Part shown: positions 7,375 through 15,706 of the stretch, piece by piece
Position numbering within the stretch: the stretch's first letter is position 1
Layout of the letters: each line of letters begins with the position of its first letter
Source: JALZAQ01 sp038253885
GTDB taxonomy: Bacteria; Gemmatimonadota; Gemmatimonadetes; Gemmatimonadales; Gemmatimonadaceae
Reading direction: 5' to 3'
NCBI GenBank assembly: GCA_038253885.1
Contig: JBBSGP010000029.1
Span: 1 to 38,215 of the forward strand
Length of the DNA: 38,215 nucleotides
Position numbers and translations under genes: made by a program
Notes under the pieces: model-generated
Seen by the model: the letters and a program-made list of their open reading frames with translations, nothing else
The model's database searches: none
What the model was told of the DNA's origin: nothing

Positions 7375-9336
7375 GACTCGCAACGGCGGAGCCTCCGCCA
7401 CCGATAAAACACCGATCTCGGCTCGGACCGGCTGGCTCTCTCCGGTAGGCCGTAGCCTGGCACGCAACCAGAGCTCGCAGTGCAGGGCATCGAGCAGCCG
7501 CCCCGGCCTGTCCTTGCCGTCCCGGAAACGGCCCCATGCCGCACGCAGTGCCGCGCCGTCCACGATCCCCAGCTCGGCAAGCAACGGCTGCTGGAAGGCC
7601 TCGTCGAAGAGGCCACCATTCTCGCGCATGGAACGGGCAAGATAGGGCCCCAACACACCGGTCCGTTCCGGCCTCGGCGCCAGCACCTGATCTGGCACGA
7701 GACCCCGCATCGAGCGCCGCAACAGCCGTTTCGTCTCCAATCGGGATGCCCGCTCCCACCGCGGCCGGGCAGCTGCGAACTCTACCACTCGCCGATCGTA
7801 CAGCGGCGTGCGTACTTCGACTCCCTCCTCCAGCGCCAGTGCGAACACCGTCGACAGTACGTGCGGGTACATCGGGTCCGTGAGGTACCGGTGACTCTCC
7901 TCGGACGCCACGCTGCGATAGCCCCCTCGTGGCGTGTTTCGTCGCTCCCGTTCCAGTAAGCCCTGTCTGCGCGCAAAGCTCTTGTCCATCCACTCGGGCA
8001 ACGTCGCCTCGAAGTTTCCCGGGAGAGGCTCTCCACGCCGTAGAACCCCCGCCATCCGCCGAGCCCACGCCGGAAGCGCAGGCTGCGCGACGCGGCGCGA
8101 GAAGCCACTCAACGTGCGTCCCTGCTGCAGATACCAGTCGATCGCCAGCGTTGCCCAGTGCCCTCCGCGCAGCAGATCCGCCATGTACGCACTCGACATC
8201 GAAAAGAGCTCGTCACCACCTGAGCCGATGAAGGCGATCCGGCACCCCACATCGCGACTCCCACGTGCGACCGTGCGGTTCCAGCTCTCGAACAGATGCG
8301 CGAACGGCAATTCTCGATCGGCCGCGGCACGAGCCGCATCGCCCGGCAGCAGCGCTACCTTGTCGATGTGCAGCCAGTGCACCGGCGTTTGCCAGAATCC
8401 GACGACCTCGAGAATCGTCTCATCCTCTCGACCGGCATCGCCCGGGGGGTAGCTCATCGAGACGGGGCGGAGCTCGCGATCATCCTCTCGGTCGCATAGA
8501 ACGTGCTTCCCCGCAGCGAAGATGGCGGTCGAGTCCCAGCCCCCGCTCAACCACACGCTCGTCGCGCCGACGCTCGCCAGCCGCTCCGCGACCGCATCGG
8601 TGAGGAGCGCACGCAGCTGCTCCGCCGCCTCCTCGAAGGGTGGGGCCTTGCCGGTGTCGATCGCCGGCGGGTGCCAGTAGCGGCTCGCCCGAACCGGACT
8701 TCTCCCGATCCGCGTGAGTATCGATCCCGCGAGAAGGATACGCACGCCCCGGTAGCAGCTGTCCTCGCTCGCGTTGAACAGCCCCGCCACGGACTCCGCC
8801 ACCGCCGTGAGGTTGAGCTCGCCGGAGCACGCGGGATGTTCGACAACCGCCAGTGCCGTGGAGGCGACGACCAGGGCGCCTTCGAGCTCGGCGTAAAAGA
8901 GGCTCCTCGTGCCGATAGGATCGCGAGCACACAACACGCGTTGCATGCGTCGGTCCCAGAGCACGAACGCAAAATCACCCTCGAGCTGGTCGGGACACTC
9001 CAGTCCCCAGGCGCGATAGGCCGCGAGAATCAGCTCTCCCGCCGACTCCCCGGTCGGCATCACACCAGCAGCCGCCAGCCGTCGTCGCAGGTCATCGCGA
9101 TAGTACAACGCCGCGTCGGCGGCCACGACGCACTCGCCGTCAGCGGCGAGGAGCGCGGATCGCGAGTCGGGGTCCAGCTCCCAGGCGTAGCGCGAAACGG
9201 CCAGCGCCGCACCGGCCTCCCGATGGATCTCCGCGCGCTCGTCCCCGCGCTGGCGGGCGCGCCCGAGCATCGAGCGGACGGCGTCTTCCGGGCTCGAGCG
9301 CGCATCGAAGGTGAAGATGCCCAGGACGGCGCTCAT
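7372..9336 (-). CDS. Asparagine-synthetase-like lasso macrolactam synthetase (C)
   Basis: 654 residues from ATG 9336; an in-frame start at 9363 adds nine residues and lacks a ribosome binding site. The N-terminal half is a class II glutamine amidotransferase-like domain (for example GDFAFVLWDRR near 120-130 and ARDPIGTRSLFY), but it begins MSAVLGIF, with no Cys at position 2, so it cannot act as a normal glutaminase. The C-terminal half has the ATP-pyrophosphatase loop SGGWDST at about 264-270 and later GSGGDELFS. In lasso clusters such proteins adenylate the ring Asp/Glu side chain and form the isopeptide bond with Gly1. The gene is first in the C-A-K-D-D operon. It could be a stand-alone AsnB-like protein, but the missing Cys and the adjacent lasso precursor and kinase make the lasso role much more likely. 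Confidence 0.9.
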   Translation of the reverse strand: MSAVLGIFTFDARSSPEDAVRSMLGRARQRGDERAEIHREAGAALAVSRYAWELDPDSRSALLAADGECVVAADAALYYRDDLRRRLAAAGVMPTGESAGELILAAYRAWGLECPDQLEGDFAFVLWDRRMQRVLCARDPIGTRSLFYAELEGALVVASTALAVVEHPACSGELNLTAVAESVAGLFNASEDSCYRGVRILLAGSILTRIGRSPVRASRYWHPPAIDTGKAPPFEEAAEQLRALLTDAVAERLASVGATSVWLSGGWDSTAIFAAGKHVLCDREDDRELRPVSMSYPPGDAGREDETILEVVGFWQTPVHWLHIDKVALLPGDAARAAADRELPFAHLFESWNRTVARGSRDVGCRIAFIGSGGDELFSMSSAYMADLLRGGHWATLAIDWYLQQGRTLSGFSRRVAQPALPAWARRMAGVLRRGEPLPGNFEATLPEWMDKSFARRQGLLERERRNTPRGGYRSVASEESHRYLTDPMYPHVLSTVFALALEEGVEVRTPLYDRRVVEFAAARPRWERASRLETKRLLRRSMRGLVPDQVLAPRPERTGVLGPYLARSMRENGGLFDEAFQQPLLAELGIVDGAALRAAWGRFRDGKDRPGRLLDALHCELWLRARLRPTGESQPVRAEIGVLSVAEAPPLRV

Positions 9337-9704
9337 TCCTCGTCGGCCATTCTCGTGAGCCATCGCGCTGGAGCGGCCACGGTTGCGCTGGCGCCGGGAC
9401 TCATAGTGCGCGACCGTGCCCGCATCCCTGCTGCTCCGCTGTGAGTGACCCCAACCCGCGACGATGTGCGCTGGGCGTGACCGCTCAAGTAAAGCACATC
9501 TGGTGCCAACTCAGCGCCTGGGACCAGCGGCCGCGAGTGGGGTTAAATCGCTGGCGCGCAGCGATTTACAAACACGGATGGGACTTCCCGACCGGCGCTG
9601 CTCTCACGGGATGCTCGCCGAGCGGCGGACACGCCACAGTACCGATGCACATACACGGCATTTCGACGAACCAACGACCCTGTGTCCCGATAGACGATAC
9701 AGCT
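9337..9704. other. Intergenic region upstream of the lasso cluster
   Basis: About 370 nt between the cyclase start and the end of the upstream dehydrogenase gene. I examined the minus strand for a PqqD-like B1 or a second precursor and found none; short open frames here lack family motifs. It holds one strong dyad (9544-9568). No convincing -35/-10 pair was recognised, though some promoter for the lasso operon is expected here. Confidence 0.6.
9544..9568. promoter_or_regulatory. 25-nt near-perfect inverted repeat, candidate operator upstream of the lasso operon
   Basis: TAAATCGCT (9544-9552) and AGCGATTTA (9560-9568) are perfect 9-bp arms around a 7-nt GGCGCGC centre. It is AT-rich at its ends in otherwise very GC-rich DNA and has no T-run on either side, so it looks more like a protein binding site than a terminator. 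It is about 210 nt upstream of the cyclase start. Confidence 0.5.
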
Positions 9705-10703
9705 TCAGGTCGGACCGATCGCTCTGATCACCGCATCCCGCGCTCGCGCGACATCGAGCGCTTCCTCGGCTGTGATCGGGCAGGGCTCGTTGCCTCGCAC
9801 CGCGGCGAAGAATCGCCGGACCAGCTCGCGCAGGCCGGGATAGGCCGGCTCGCGCTGCACGGCTCGCGACCCGAGATTCCAGACCGCTGCCCCCATCGTG
9901 GCACCGGCCAGCAGGAGCGGATGCGCGATCTTCTGCGCCCGCGACGTGGCACCGCGCTCCACGACCGCGAATCCATGAAAGAGATCCAGGTGGATCGTTC
10001 CGCCCCCGCCGATGAGACGCATCGAGCTCGACGTCGGACGCCCTCCCATCGAGATGAGCAGCGACACGGAGCGCTGCCCGGAGTGGCCCGTCACCCGGAG
10101 CTCGCCCGCACTTGCCCTCGCTGCTTCGAGAGCCAGATCGCGCAGCGGTTGGCCCAGCAGCCGCCTGACGAGCGACAGCGGGTGGGGAAGGATGTCGAGC
10201 GAGATGTCATCGATCTCCTGCTGCGAGCGGCCGCTGCCTCCGGCGGAGCAGGCCGTATAATCGAGATGAAGGAGCGGCGCAATTCTCGTTTCGATCGCGC
10301 GGCCAGCGCTCAGCACGCCGCGCTGGAAGAGGAACTGGTGCACCGGACAGAGAAGGCGCTTCTCCCGCCGCGCCAGCTCGAACAGTGCGCTCGTGCCCGC
10401 CGCATCGGGGGCAAGCGGCTTCTCGGCCAGCACGTGCGCGCCCGCCTCCAGCGCCGACGTGGCCAGCGCTCGATGTGTACCGGCGGGCGTGCACAGATGG
10501 ACGATGTCCGGAGGTCCCGCGTTCAGTGCGGCCGGCAATCCGTCGAACGCGGAAGCGCCGTGACGACGGGCGAGAGCCTGGCAGCGAGCCGGATTGGGGT
10601 CGGCGACCGCCACGATGCGTGCGCCATTTCGCGCTGCGGCGTCGGCGTGCCAGCGTCCCATGAGTCCGGCGCCGATCACCGCAACGCGCAGCGGAGCGCT
10701 CAT
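9705..10703 (-). CDS. Gfo/Idh/MocA-family sugar dehydrogenase
   Basis: 332 residues from ATG 10703, whose ATGA overlaps the stop of the upstream gene. The N-terminal Rossmann fold shows VIGAGLMGRWH (GxGxxG) at about residue 8. The family's EKP catalytic-loop motif is seen in HVLAEKPLAPDA, preceded by CTPAGTHRALA. Such enzymes oxidise or reduce sugars or nucleotide sugars with NAD(P). Its place in a glycosyltransferase operon suggests that it makes a modified sugar precursor. The frame continues upstream to an earlier start inside the neighbouring gene, but the overlap and the Rossmann boundary favour 10703. Substrate unknown. Confidence 0.85.
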   Translation of the reverse strand: MSAPLRVAVIGAGLMGRWHADAAARNGARIVAVADPNPARCQALARRHGASAFDGLPAALNAGPPDIVHLCTPAGTHRALATSALEAGAHVLAEKPLAPDAAGTSALFELARREKRLLCPVHQFLFQRGVLSAGRAIETRIAPLLHLDYTACSAGGSGRSQQEIDDISLDILPHPLSLVRRLLGQPLRDLALEAARASAGELRVTGHSGQRSVSLLISMGGRPTSSSMRLIGGGGTIHLDLFHGFAVVERGATSRAQKIAHPLLLAGATMGAAVWNLGSRAVQREPAYPGLRELVRRFFAAVRGNEPCPITAEEALDVARARDAVIRAIGPT

Positions 10704-11824
10704 CCGACGGGCGCCGCCCCCATCCGCATGACGGCGAGCTCCGAGAGCTGGTCGCCCTGCAGCTCCACTCGCCGCCCGGACGAGGCAGCCAGATAACACG
10801 CCGCGATCACCTCGAGGACGTCGCGCCCATCCTCGGCGCTCGCTGGCGACTCCGTGCCATCACGGAAGGCGGCCAGCGTCTTCTCGAACACGAACCGCGT
10901 CGCGATCATCCCCGGATCGGTAGGGTTCCGGCCGAGCACGGTGCGACGGTTGCCGACCTCCTTCCAGGCGAGACCGGCCACGCCGTAGTCGATGCGCATG
11001 TGGGGGCGCGTGCTCCGGTGCAGACCAGCGCTGATCCGGGCCCGTCCGCCGAACGACGCGCGGAGCGAGGCCTCGGGCAGCTCCGCACGAACCTCGAAGT
11101 ACTGCGTTTCCCCCTTGCAGAGACGGTTCTGGACGATCTGCGCGAGCCGACCGCGCGAGAACTCCAGCGTCGCCAGCGCGACCGCATCGGTCTCTCCTTC
11201 CCGAACGCCGCAGGTAGAGACCGTGGCCGACACGGCTCGAGGCTTCTCGCCGAAGAGCGCCATGAGAAAGTCCACCAGGTGGACGCCCGCCTCGTACAGC
11301 GTGCGCTGCAGCATCTGGCCTCGCCATCCCGGCTCGGCCCACGGGGGAAGGTCCATGAGCTGCCAGACCTGCGCGAAGACGACCCGGTCGCCGGCCGCGT
11401 CGCGAAGCGCGCGGAAAATCGGCATCTCGCGAAACTCGTGGTTGAGCGCGACCCGGCGCCCGGCCGCCGCGGCTGCCTCGATCACGCGATCCGCCTCCTC
11501 GAGCCCGGAGACGAACGGCTTCTCGCAGATCACATTGGCTCCGGCGGCCAGGCTCCGAAGGCAATAGTCGGCGTGGCTGTCCGGAGGTGTGCCGATGATC
11601 ACGACATCCGGCGTGACTCGCTCGAGCATCGCGTCGAAGCTGTCGAACACGGGAACGCCGAACGAGTCGGCCGCGCGCGTCCGGCGACCCGGATCGGTAT
11701 CGCACGCGCCGACGACTTCGGCACTCGCGATCCCTCGCAGCGCCGGCAGATGCAGCGTGAAGCCGGCGTTGCCCAGACCGACCAGCGCGATGCGTACACG
11801 GGGGGCAGCGGAACTGATCACCAT
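10700..11824 (-). CDS. Gfo/Idh/MocA-family sugar dehydrogenase (second copy)
   Basis: 374 residues from ATG 11824, with AGGAG nine nt upstream on the minus strand. The Rossmann motif is ALVGLGNAGFTLHLP near residue 12, the second strand ends VVGACDTDPGRR, and the EKP motif lies in NVICEKPFVSG. The gene overlaps the next dehydrogenase by 4 nt (ATGA), so the two are translationally coupled. They are clearly different members of the family rather than a recent duplication. They may act in successive steps on one sugar, as in 2,3-diamino or 3-keto sugar routes, but no aminotransferase is nearby to support a specific pathway. Confidence 0.85.
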   Translation of the reverse strand: MVISSAAPRVRIALVGLGNAGFTLHLPALRGIASAEVVGACDTDPGRRTRAADSFGVPVFDSFDAMLERVTPDVVIIGTPPDSHADYCLRSLAAGANVICEKPFVSGLEEADRVIEAAAAAGRRVALNHEFREMPIFRALRDAAGDRVVFAQVWQLMDLPPWAEPGWRGQMLQRTLYEAGVHLVDFLMALFGEKPRAVSATVSTCGVREGETDAVALATLEFSRGRLAQIVQNRLCKGETQYFEVRAELPEASLRASFGGRARISAGLHRSTRPHMRIDYGVAGLAWKEVGNRRTVLGRNPTDPGMIATRFVFEKTLAAFRDGTESPASAEDGRDVLEVIAACYLAASSGRRVELQGDQLSELAVMRMGAAPVG

Positions 11825-11885
11825 CGCAAACCACTCCTGGTGAAGACGGATCGGGTGAGGCGGCGCATCACCCGCGGTGACCGGA

Positions 11886-12824
11886 TCACTCCCGCGGGCG
11901 CACGGCGACGACGAAGAACGCCGCGAACGGATAGACGAGCCGGCCGCCGCGCGCCTGGGTCCTCTGGCACTGCTCGATGAAATCGGCATGCAGCGCCTCG
12001 ACCTCTTCTGGCGATCGTTCCTCGATCCGCTTGCGCGCGACACTCGAGAAGGTGCGCTGGATGAGCCAGAACTCTTCGGCGTCGGCGATCAGCGCTTCGT
12101 GGCCTTCCCAGTGTGTACGGATCTCCGTGAATCCGGCGCGCCGAACGAGCTGCACGACGCTGTCTGTGCGAGTACGGCTCGCGTCGGCGAGATCCGACTG
12201 CTCGGGCGCGCTGCGCCCGGGAAAGTGCTCCTCGACCAGCCGATCCAGGAGCATCGGCGCGACCGACCTCAGCCCGACGAGCTCCGAGATGAGCTTCGGC
12301 AGATGCGCTGCACGATGGGCCAGCCCCCGAAGTGAGAGAAGAGGTGGCCGGCTCCCCACCCCCACCACGATGCGACCTCCCGGCTCCAGCACCCGGAACT
12401 GCTCGCGCAGCGCGGCCAGTGGATTCGGAAAATGGAGGAGCGCAAAGAGCGACGTCGCGACAGAGAACGACCGCGCGTCCAGCTGGAGTTGCTCCGCATC
12501 CATGACGCGGAAGTCCATGCGGTCGTCGAGCCGCTCCTGGGCGGCGCGCACCGCTGCCGCAGCCAGCATCTGCTGCGACAGATCCACCGCGAGCACCCGC
12601 CCTGCCGTGCCGACGAGGCGCGCCGCCGCGAGGGCGACGATGCCGGTCCCCGCTCCGACGTCCAGAACGCGATCGCCCGGTGCGACCCGCGCCAGCGCCA
12701 GCGCGCGCTCGGCAAGCGGCGGCGAGAAGCGATCGACGTAACGCCCGAACTCCTCGACGACGGGATCGTAGCTCGATGCATCGCGAAGCTTGAATGCTTC
12801 GGCGCTCCGGGAGTGTGGCGTCAT
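11886..12824 (-). CDS. SAM-dependent class I methyltransferase
   Basis: 312 residues from ATG 12824, four nt after the stop of the upstream gene. The SAM-binding motif I is VLDVGAGTGIVALAAA at about 53-68, followed by VLAVDLSQQML (motif II with the acidic ribose-binding residue) and LREQFRVLEPGGRIVVGV. This is the UbiE/Methyltransf_11 type. In this operon it probably methylates a sugar or lipid-linked glycan intermediate. A role as a lasso tailoring methyltransferase cannot be excluded, but the gene is separated from the lasso genes by two dehydrogenases. Confidence 0.82.
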   Translation of the reverse strand: MTPHSRSAEAFKLRDASSYDPVVEEFGRYVDRFSPPLAERALALARVAPGDRVLDVGAGTGIVALAAARLVGTAGRVLAVDLSQQMLAAAAVRAAQERLDDRMDFRVMDAEQLQLDARSFSVATSLFALLHFPNPLAALREQFRVLEPGGRIVVGVGSRPPLLSLRGLAHRAAHLPKLISELVGLRSVAPMLLDRLVEEHFPGRSAPEQSDLADASRTRTDSVVQLVRRAGFTEIRTHWEGHEALIADAEEFWLIQRTFSSVARKRIEERSPEEVEALHADFIEQCQRTQARGGRLVYPFAAFFVVAVRPRE

Positions 12825-12828
12825 CGGC

Positions 12829-13842
12829 TCAGGCCGCAACCCCGCGCGCATCGAGAAGTGGCGCCACCCAACGCACGCCACGGCGCACGACCGGGGCCCG
12901 CCTCATCCACTCGTATAGCCGTGCGGCGAGGCGGAGTGCGCTCCCCAGACGGCCTCGCTCGCCGGGAAGCAGCGGCGATGGCATCACCCGAACGTCACGA
13001 AATCCCGCGGCCTTCATCGAGGCTCGCAGCTCACTCGCCGAGAACGGACGGTGATGTACGTAGCGCTGGCCGCTGCGCCACCGAACGTATCCGTCGGCCC
13101 ATCGGCGCGGGAGAAACCCAACCCCCCATACGTGAACGTGAGGCTCGGGAAGAAGCGTGAATCGGTTCGTGGTCTTCACATGCATCGTGCCGCCACCGCC
13201 CAGCACCCGATGGCCTTCGCGCATCACCGCCCCCGCATCTCGGCAATGCTCGAGAGTGCTCACCGAGAACGCGCGTCCAAATTGTGCGTTCACGAATGGG
13301 AGATGCTCTCCGTTGCCACACACCAGCTGCTCGGAGCGCACGCCCGTCCGTCGCCGAGCGACGACGAGCCAGCGGAGCGCGATGTCGATTCCCACGATCT
13401 CCGCCCCGCGCTGGGAAGCCGCGGCCACCAGCGCGCCGGTGCCGCAACCGATGTCCAGCCACGGTCTGGTCACACTGGCTGGTCCCGCTTCCTCCACCGT
13501 CCCCAGCCACTCCCGCGCCTCGGCGCCGGAGGCGAGTACCGCTCGCACGAAGCGTTCAGCCAGCGCGCGCGGCGTCTCCGGCGTGATCTCCCAGTAGGTT
13601 CTGACCGCATCCTCGAGTGTCGCGTCCCCGATCAGGCTCTGCAGCTTCTCCGCCTTTGCCCGGTCCTCCTCCAGCCCGATCCAGGGGTCGGGAAAGATGC
13701 GAAAATCGGGAATACCGATCACCACCGGATAGGTCGCCTGGCAGCGCTCGCACCGATAGGCCTCGCCCTCCCGTTCCACGCCGCCCCGACAGCGAGGGCA
13801 TGAATAGGAGAGAGCGGAACGGCTCGCCGCTTCGCCGCTCAT
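12829..13842 (-). CDS. Zinc-ribbon class I methyltransferase
   Basis: 337 residues from ATG 13842, which overlaps the upstream stop (ATGA). It opens with a Trm112-like zinc ribbon: Cys15, Cys18, Cys31, Cys34 (SCPRCRGG and YRCERCQATYPV). The class I methyltransferase domain starts with WLDIGCGTGALVAAA at about residue 130 and continues with IVGIDIALRWL and the SVSTLEHC/VLGGGGTMHV stretch. Ribbon-methyltransferase fusions are common in polysaccharide clusters. The frame is open further upstream through the neighbouring gene, but the sequence there is not conserved-looking. Substrate unknown. Confidence 0.82.
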   Translation of the reverse strand: MSGEAASRSALSYSCPRCRGGVEREGEAYRCERCQATYPVVIGIPDFRIFPDPWIGLEEDRAKAEKLQSLIGDATLEDAVRTYWEITPETPRALAERFVRAVLASGAEAREWLGTVEEAGPASVTRPWLDIGCGTGALVAAASQRGAEIVGIDIALRWLVVARRRTGVRSEQLVCGNGEHLPFVNAQFGRAFSVSTLEHCRDAGAVMREGHRVLGGGGTMHVKTTNRFTLLPEPHVHVWGVGFLPRRWADGYVRWRSGQRYVHHRPFSASELRASMKAAGFRDVRVMPSPLLPGERGRLGSALRLAARLYEWMRRAPVVRRGVRWVAPLLDARGVAA

Positions 13843-14960
13843 GATCTCGACGAGGAGGGCGGGCGGTCGGAGACGGGGCGCATCGGAACGGGTGGCCAGC
13901 TGCGCTGCCCCACTTCGGCGAACGCTTCGACCACCGTGTCGGGTCGGGGCTCGCCCACCGTCTCGTGGAGGAAGTAGCCGAGCGGTACCGAGGCACCGCT
14001 GACGACATAGAAGAGGAGACGGAGCGGAACGGTGGCCAGCGCGAAAAGAACGCCGCGCTGCCGGACGAAGAACGCGAACAACGAGGCGTTGAGGATCAGA
14101 ACCGGCACCACTGCGCCACCGGCGAGCGCGAACCAGAGCGTGCGCGGTTGCACGATCGCGATCAGGAGGAAAAGCACCGATAGGCCCACAAGGCCGGTGC
14201 TGAGCTTCTCCCGCGCGCGGAGGTTGAGCGTCTCGGTGGACGTCACCGCGCCCCGCTGAATGAGCAGACGCATCCAGGGCACGCCGCGGCTCTTCAGGTC
14301 CGTCGAGATCAGATCCCGAAGAATCCATCTCTTGAGGTGCGTTCCCTGGATCTCTGGTCTCAGCACGATACGGTAGCCGCGCGCCCGCAACCGATGGCCC
14401 AGCTCGATGTCCTCGACCTGCGGCGTCGAGTAGTGCCATTCGTTGTACATGCCCGCATCCTGGAAGGCATCACGCCGGACGGCACCACAGCCTGCCCAGA
14501 ACGTCTCCGCGTCGCCGGCGCACTGAACGTGGACGAAGTGATGCAGCAGGTTGCGATATTCCGACACGAGGGTGCGCGCGTCCGGTCGCGTATCATAGGC
14601 ACCGAACACAGCCGCCACATCGGGCTCGGTGGCGAAGATCCGGGCGAATCGCTGTAGCGCATCGGGGTGCACGCAGACATCGGCGTCGACGAAGACGATG
14701 CACTCTCCGCGCGCTACTTCGAAGCCGCGATTGCGGGCGTAAGCTGGCCCGTTGGGACGGCCCGGCAGCCGCACCACCGTATCCGCAAAGCGCGCGGCGA
14801 TCGCCGAGGTGTCATCGTTGCTCGCGTCGTCCACGACGATCAGCTCCCAGCAGTCGCGCGGGAGGTCGCTCGCGGTGAGCGCGGCGAGGGAGCGCGGAAG
14901 AAGGCCCGCGGCGTTGTACGCGGGTACGATGACCGAGAAATAAGGAATGCGTGTCATCAT
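13839..14960 (-). CDS. GT2-family glycosyltransferase with C-terminal membrane segments
   Basis: 373 residues from ATG 14960 (followed by a second Met), overlapping the upstream stop by 4 nt. The GT-A fold starts at once with FSVIVPAYNAAGLLPRSL and IIVVDDASNDD-like WELIVVDDASNDD. The metal-binding DxD is in CIVFVDADVCVHPDAL, and a VEDIELGHRLRARGY motif contains the catalytic acidic residues. Hydrophobic helices near residues 265-330 should anchor it to the inner membrane. It likely extends a lipid-linked glycan on the cytoplasmic face. It is flanked by the methyltransferase and the deacetylase, both coupled to it by overlaps. Confidence 0.88.
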   Translation of the reverse strand: MMTRIPYFSVIVPAYNAAGLLPRSLAALTASDLPRDCWELIVVDDASNDDTSAIAARFADTVVRLPGRPNGPAYARNRGFEVARGECIVFVDADVCVHPDALQRFARIFATEPDVAAVFGAYDTRPDARTLVSEYRNLLHHFVHVQCAGDAETFWAGCGAVRRDAFQDAGMYNEWHYSTPQVEDIELGHRLRARGYRIVLRPEIQGTHLKRWILRDLISTDLKSRGVPWMRLLIQRGAVTSTETLNLRAREKLSTGLVGLSVLFLLIAIVQPRTLWFALAGGAVVPVLILNASLFAFFVRQRGVLFALATVPLRLLFYVVSGASVPLGYFLHETVGEPRPDTVVEAFAEVGQRSWPPVPMRPVSDRPPSSSRS

Positions 14961-15706
14961 GACCGCCTCAGTCCTTCCGTCATCCGCGCCCGAACGACGC
15001 GGGCGCGAGAGCGAATCCAGAGCTGCCGACGGAAGGCCGGCGAGCCCCATCCCTCGAGACGACCCTTGGCTCTCAGGTAATATGCATCGACTCGCGGCAG
15101 CCGCTCGGGGTTTTCGGTGATGGCCAGCGTCCGGAGCTCGGTCGTGCATCCCCACCGATAGCTCCGGGCCACCAGGTCGGCGCTGGCGGCATGCAGGTCG
15201 CCGTAGGGATAGGCGAATGCCTCGGGCACGCGCCCCAGCTCACGCACGATCCGGTCCCGGCAACCAAGTATCTCCTCTTCCAGCTCGCTGCCCTCGATTC
15301 TCGACAGAAAGGGATGGGTGTGGGTGTGCGCGCCGATGCTGACGCCAATCTCCGCCAGCTTGCCGAGCGAGTGCCAGTCGAGGAGCGGCAGCGTCGGAGC
15401 TCGAGGATCATCTCGTCCCCCCCACGCGCTCGTCTTCCCCACCCGATCGGTGACGATGAATAGCGTCACCGGAAGCGCGTGCTCCAGCAGGAGCGGAGCG
15501 GCGATGGTGCCGAAGTTCTCGAATCCATCATCGAACGTGAGCGCGACCGCGTCCGCCTCCGGCGGAAGGAGCAACAGCTCCTCGATCGGCAGGACCTGCA
15601 CACGACCGCTGGCGAGCCACCGCACGTGATGGCGGAAGCTCTCGGCGGCCACCGAGATCGGGGAGCCGGACGAGTCGACCGAATGGTAGGTGAGGATGCC
15701 CCTCAT
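14957..15706 (-). CDS. NodB-family polysaccharide deacetylase
   Basis: 249 residues. The NodB catalytic motif 1 is TFDDG at 57-61 (general base Asp59 and metal Asp60) and motif 2 is HTHTHP at 127-132, giving two metal-binding His. AFAYPYGD near 165 is motif 3. These enzymes remove acetyl groups from N-acetylated sugars. No signal peptide is visible, so it would act in the cytoplasm or on a lipid-linked intermediate, as in PIG-L-like or early polysaccharide steps. It overlaps both neighbours by 4 nt. The N-terminal GILTYHSVDSSG is typical of polysaccharide-operon deacetylases. Confidence 0.88.
   Translation of the reverse strand: MRGILTYHSVDSSGSPISVAAESFRHHVRWLASGRVQVLPIEELLLLPPEADAVALTFDDGFENFGTIAAPLLLEHALPVTLFIVTDRVGKTSAWGGRDDPRAPTLPLLDWHSLGKLAEIGVSIGAHTHTHPFLSRIEGSELEEEILGCRDRIVRELGRVPEAFAYPYGDLHAASADLVARSYRWGCTTELRTLAITENPERLPRVDAYYLRAKGRLEGWGSPAFRRQLWIRSRARVVRARMTEGLRRS

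Noticed and set aside
7372..9336. Primary-metabolism asparagine synthetase
   Set aside because: The essential Cys after the start Met is missing and the gene is fused in context to a lasso precursor, kinase and exporter.
9333..9404. Short minus-strand frame of 23 codons ending in an ATGA overlap with the cyclase start
   Set aside because: The spacing looks attractive, but the peptide lacks PqqD or lasso leader motifs, has no ribosome binding site, and is likely chance in GC-rich DNA.
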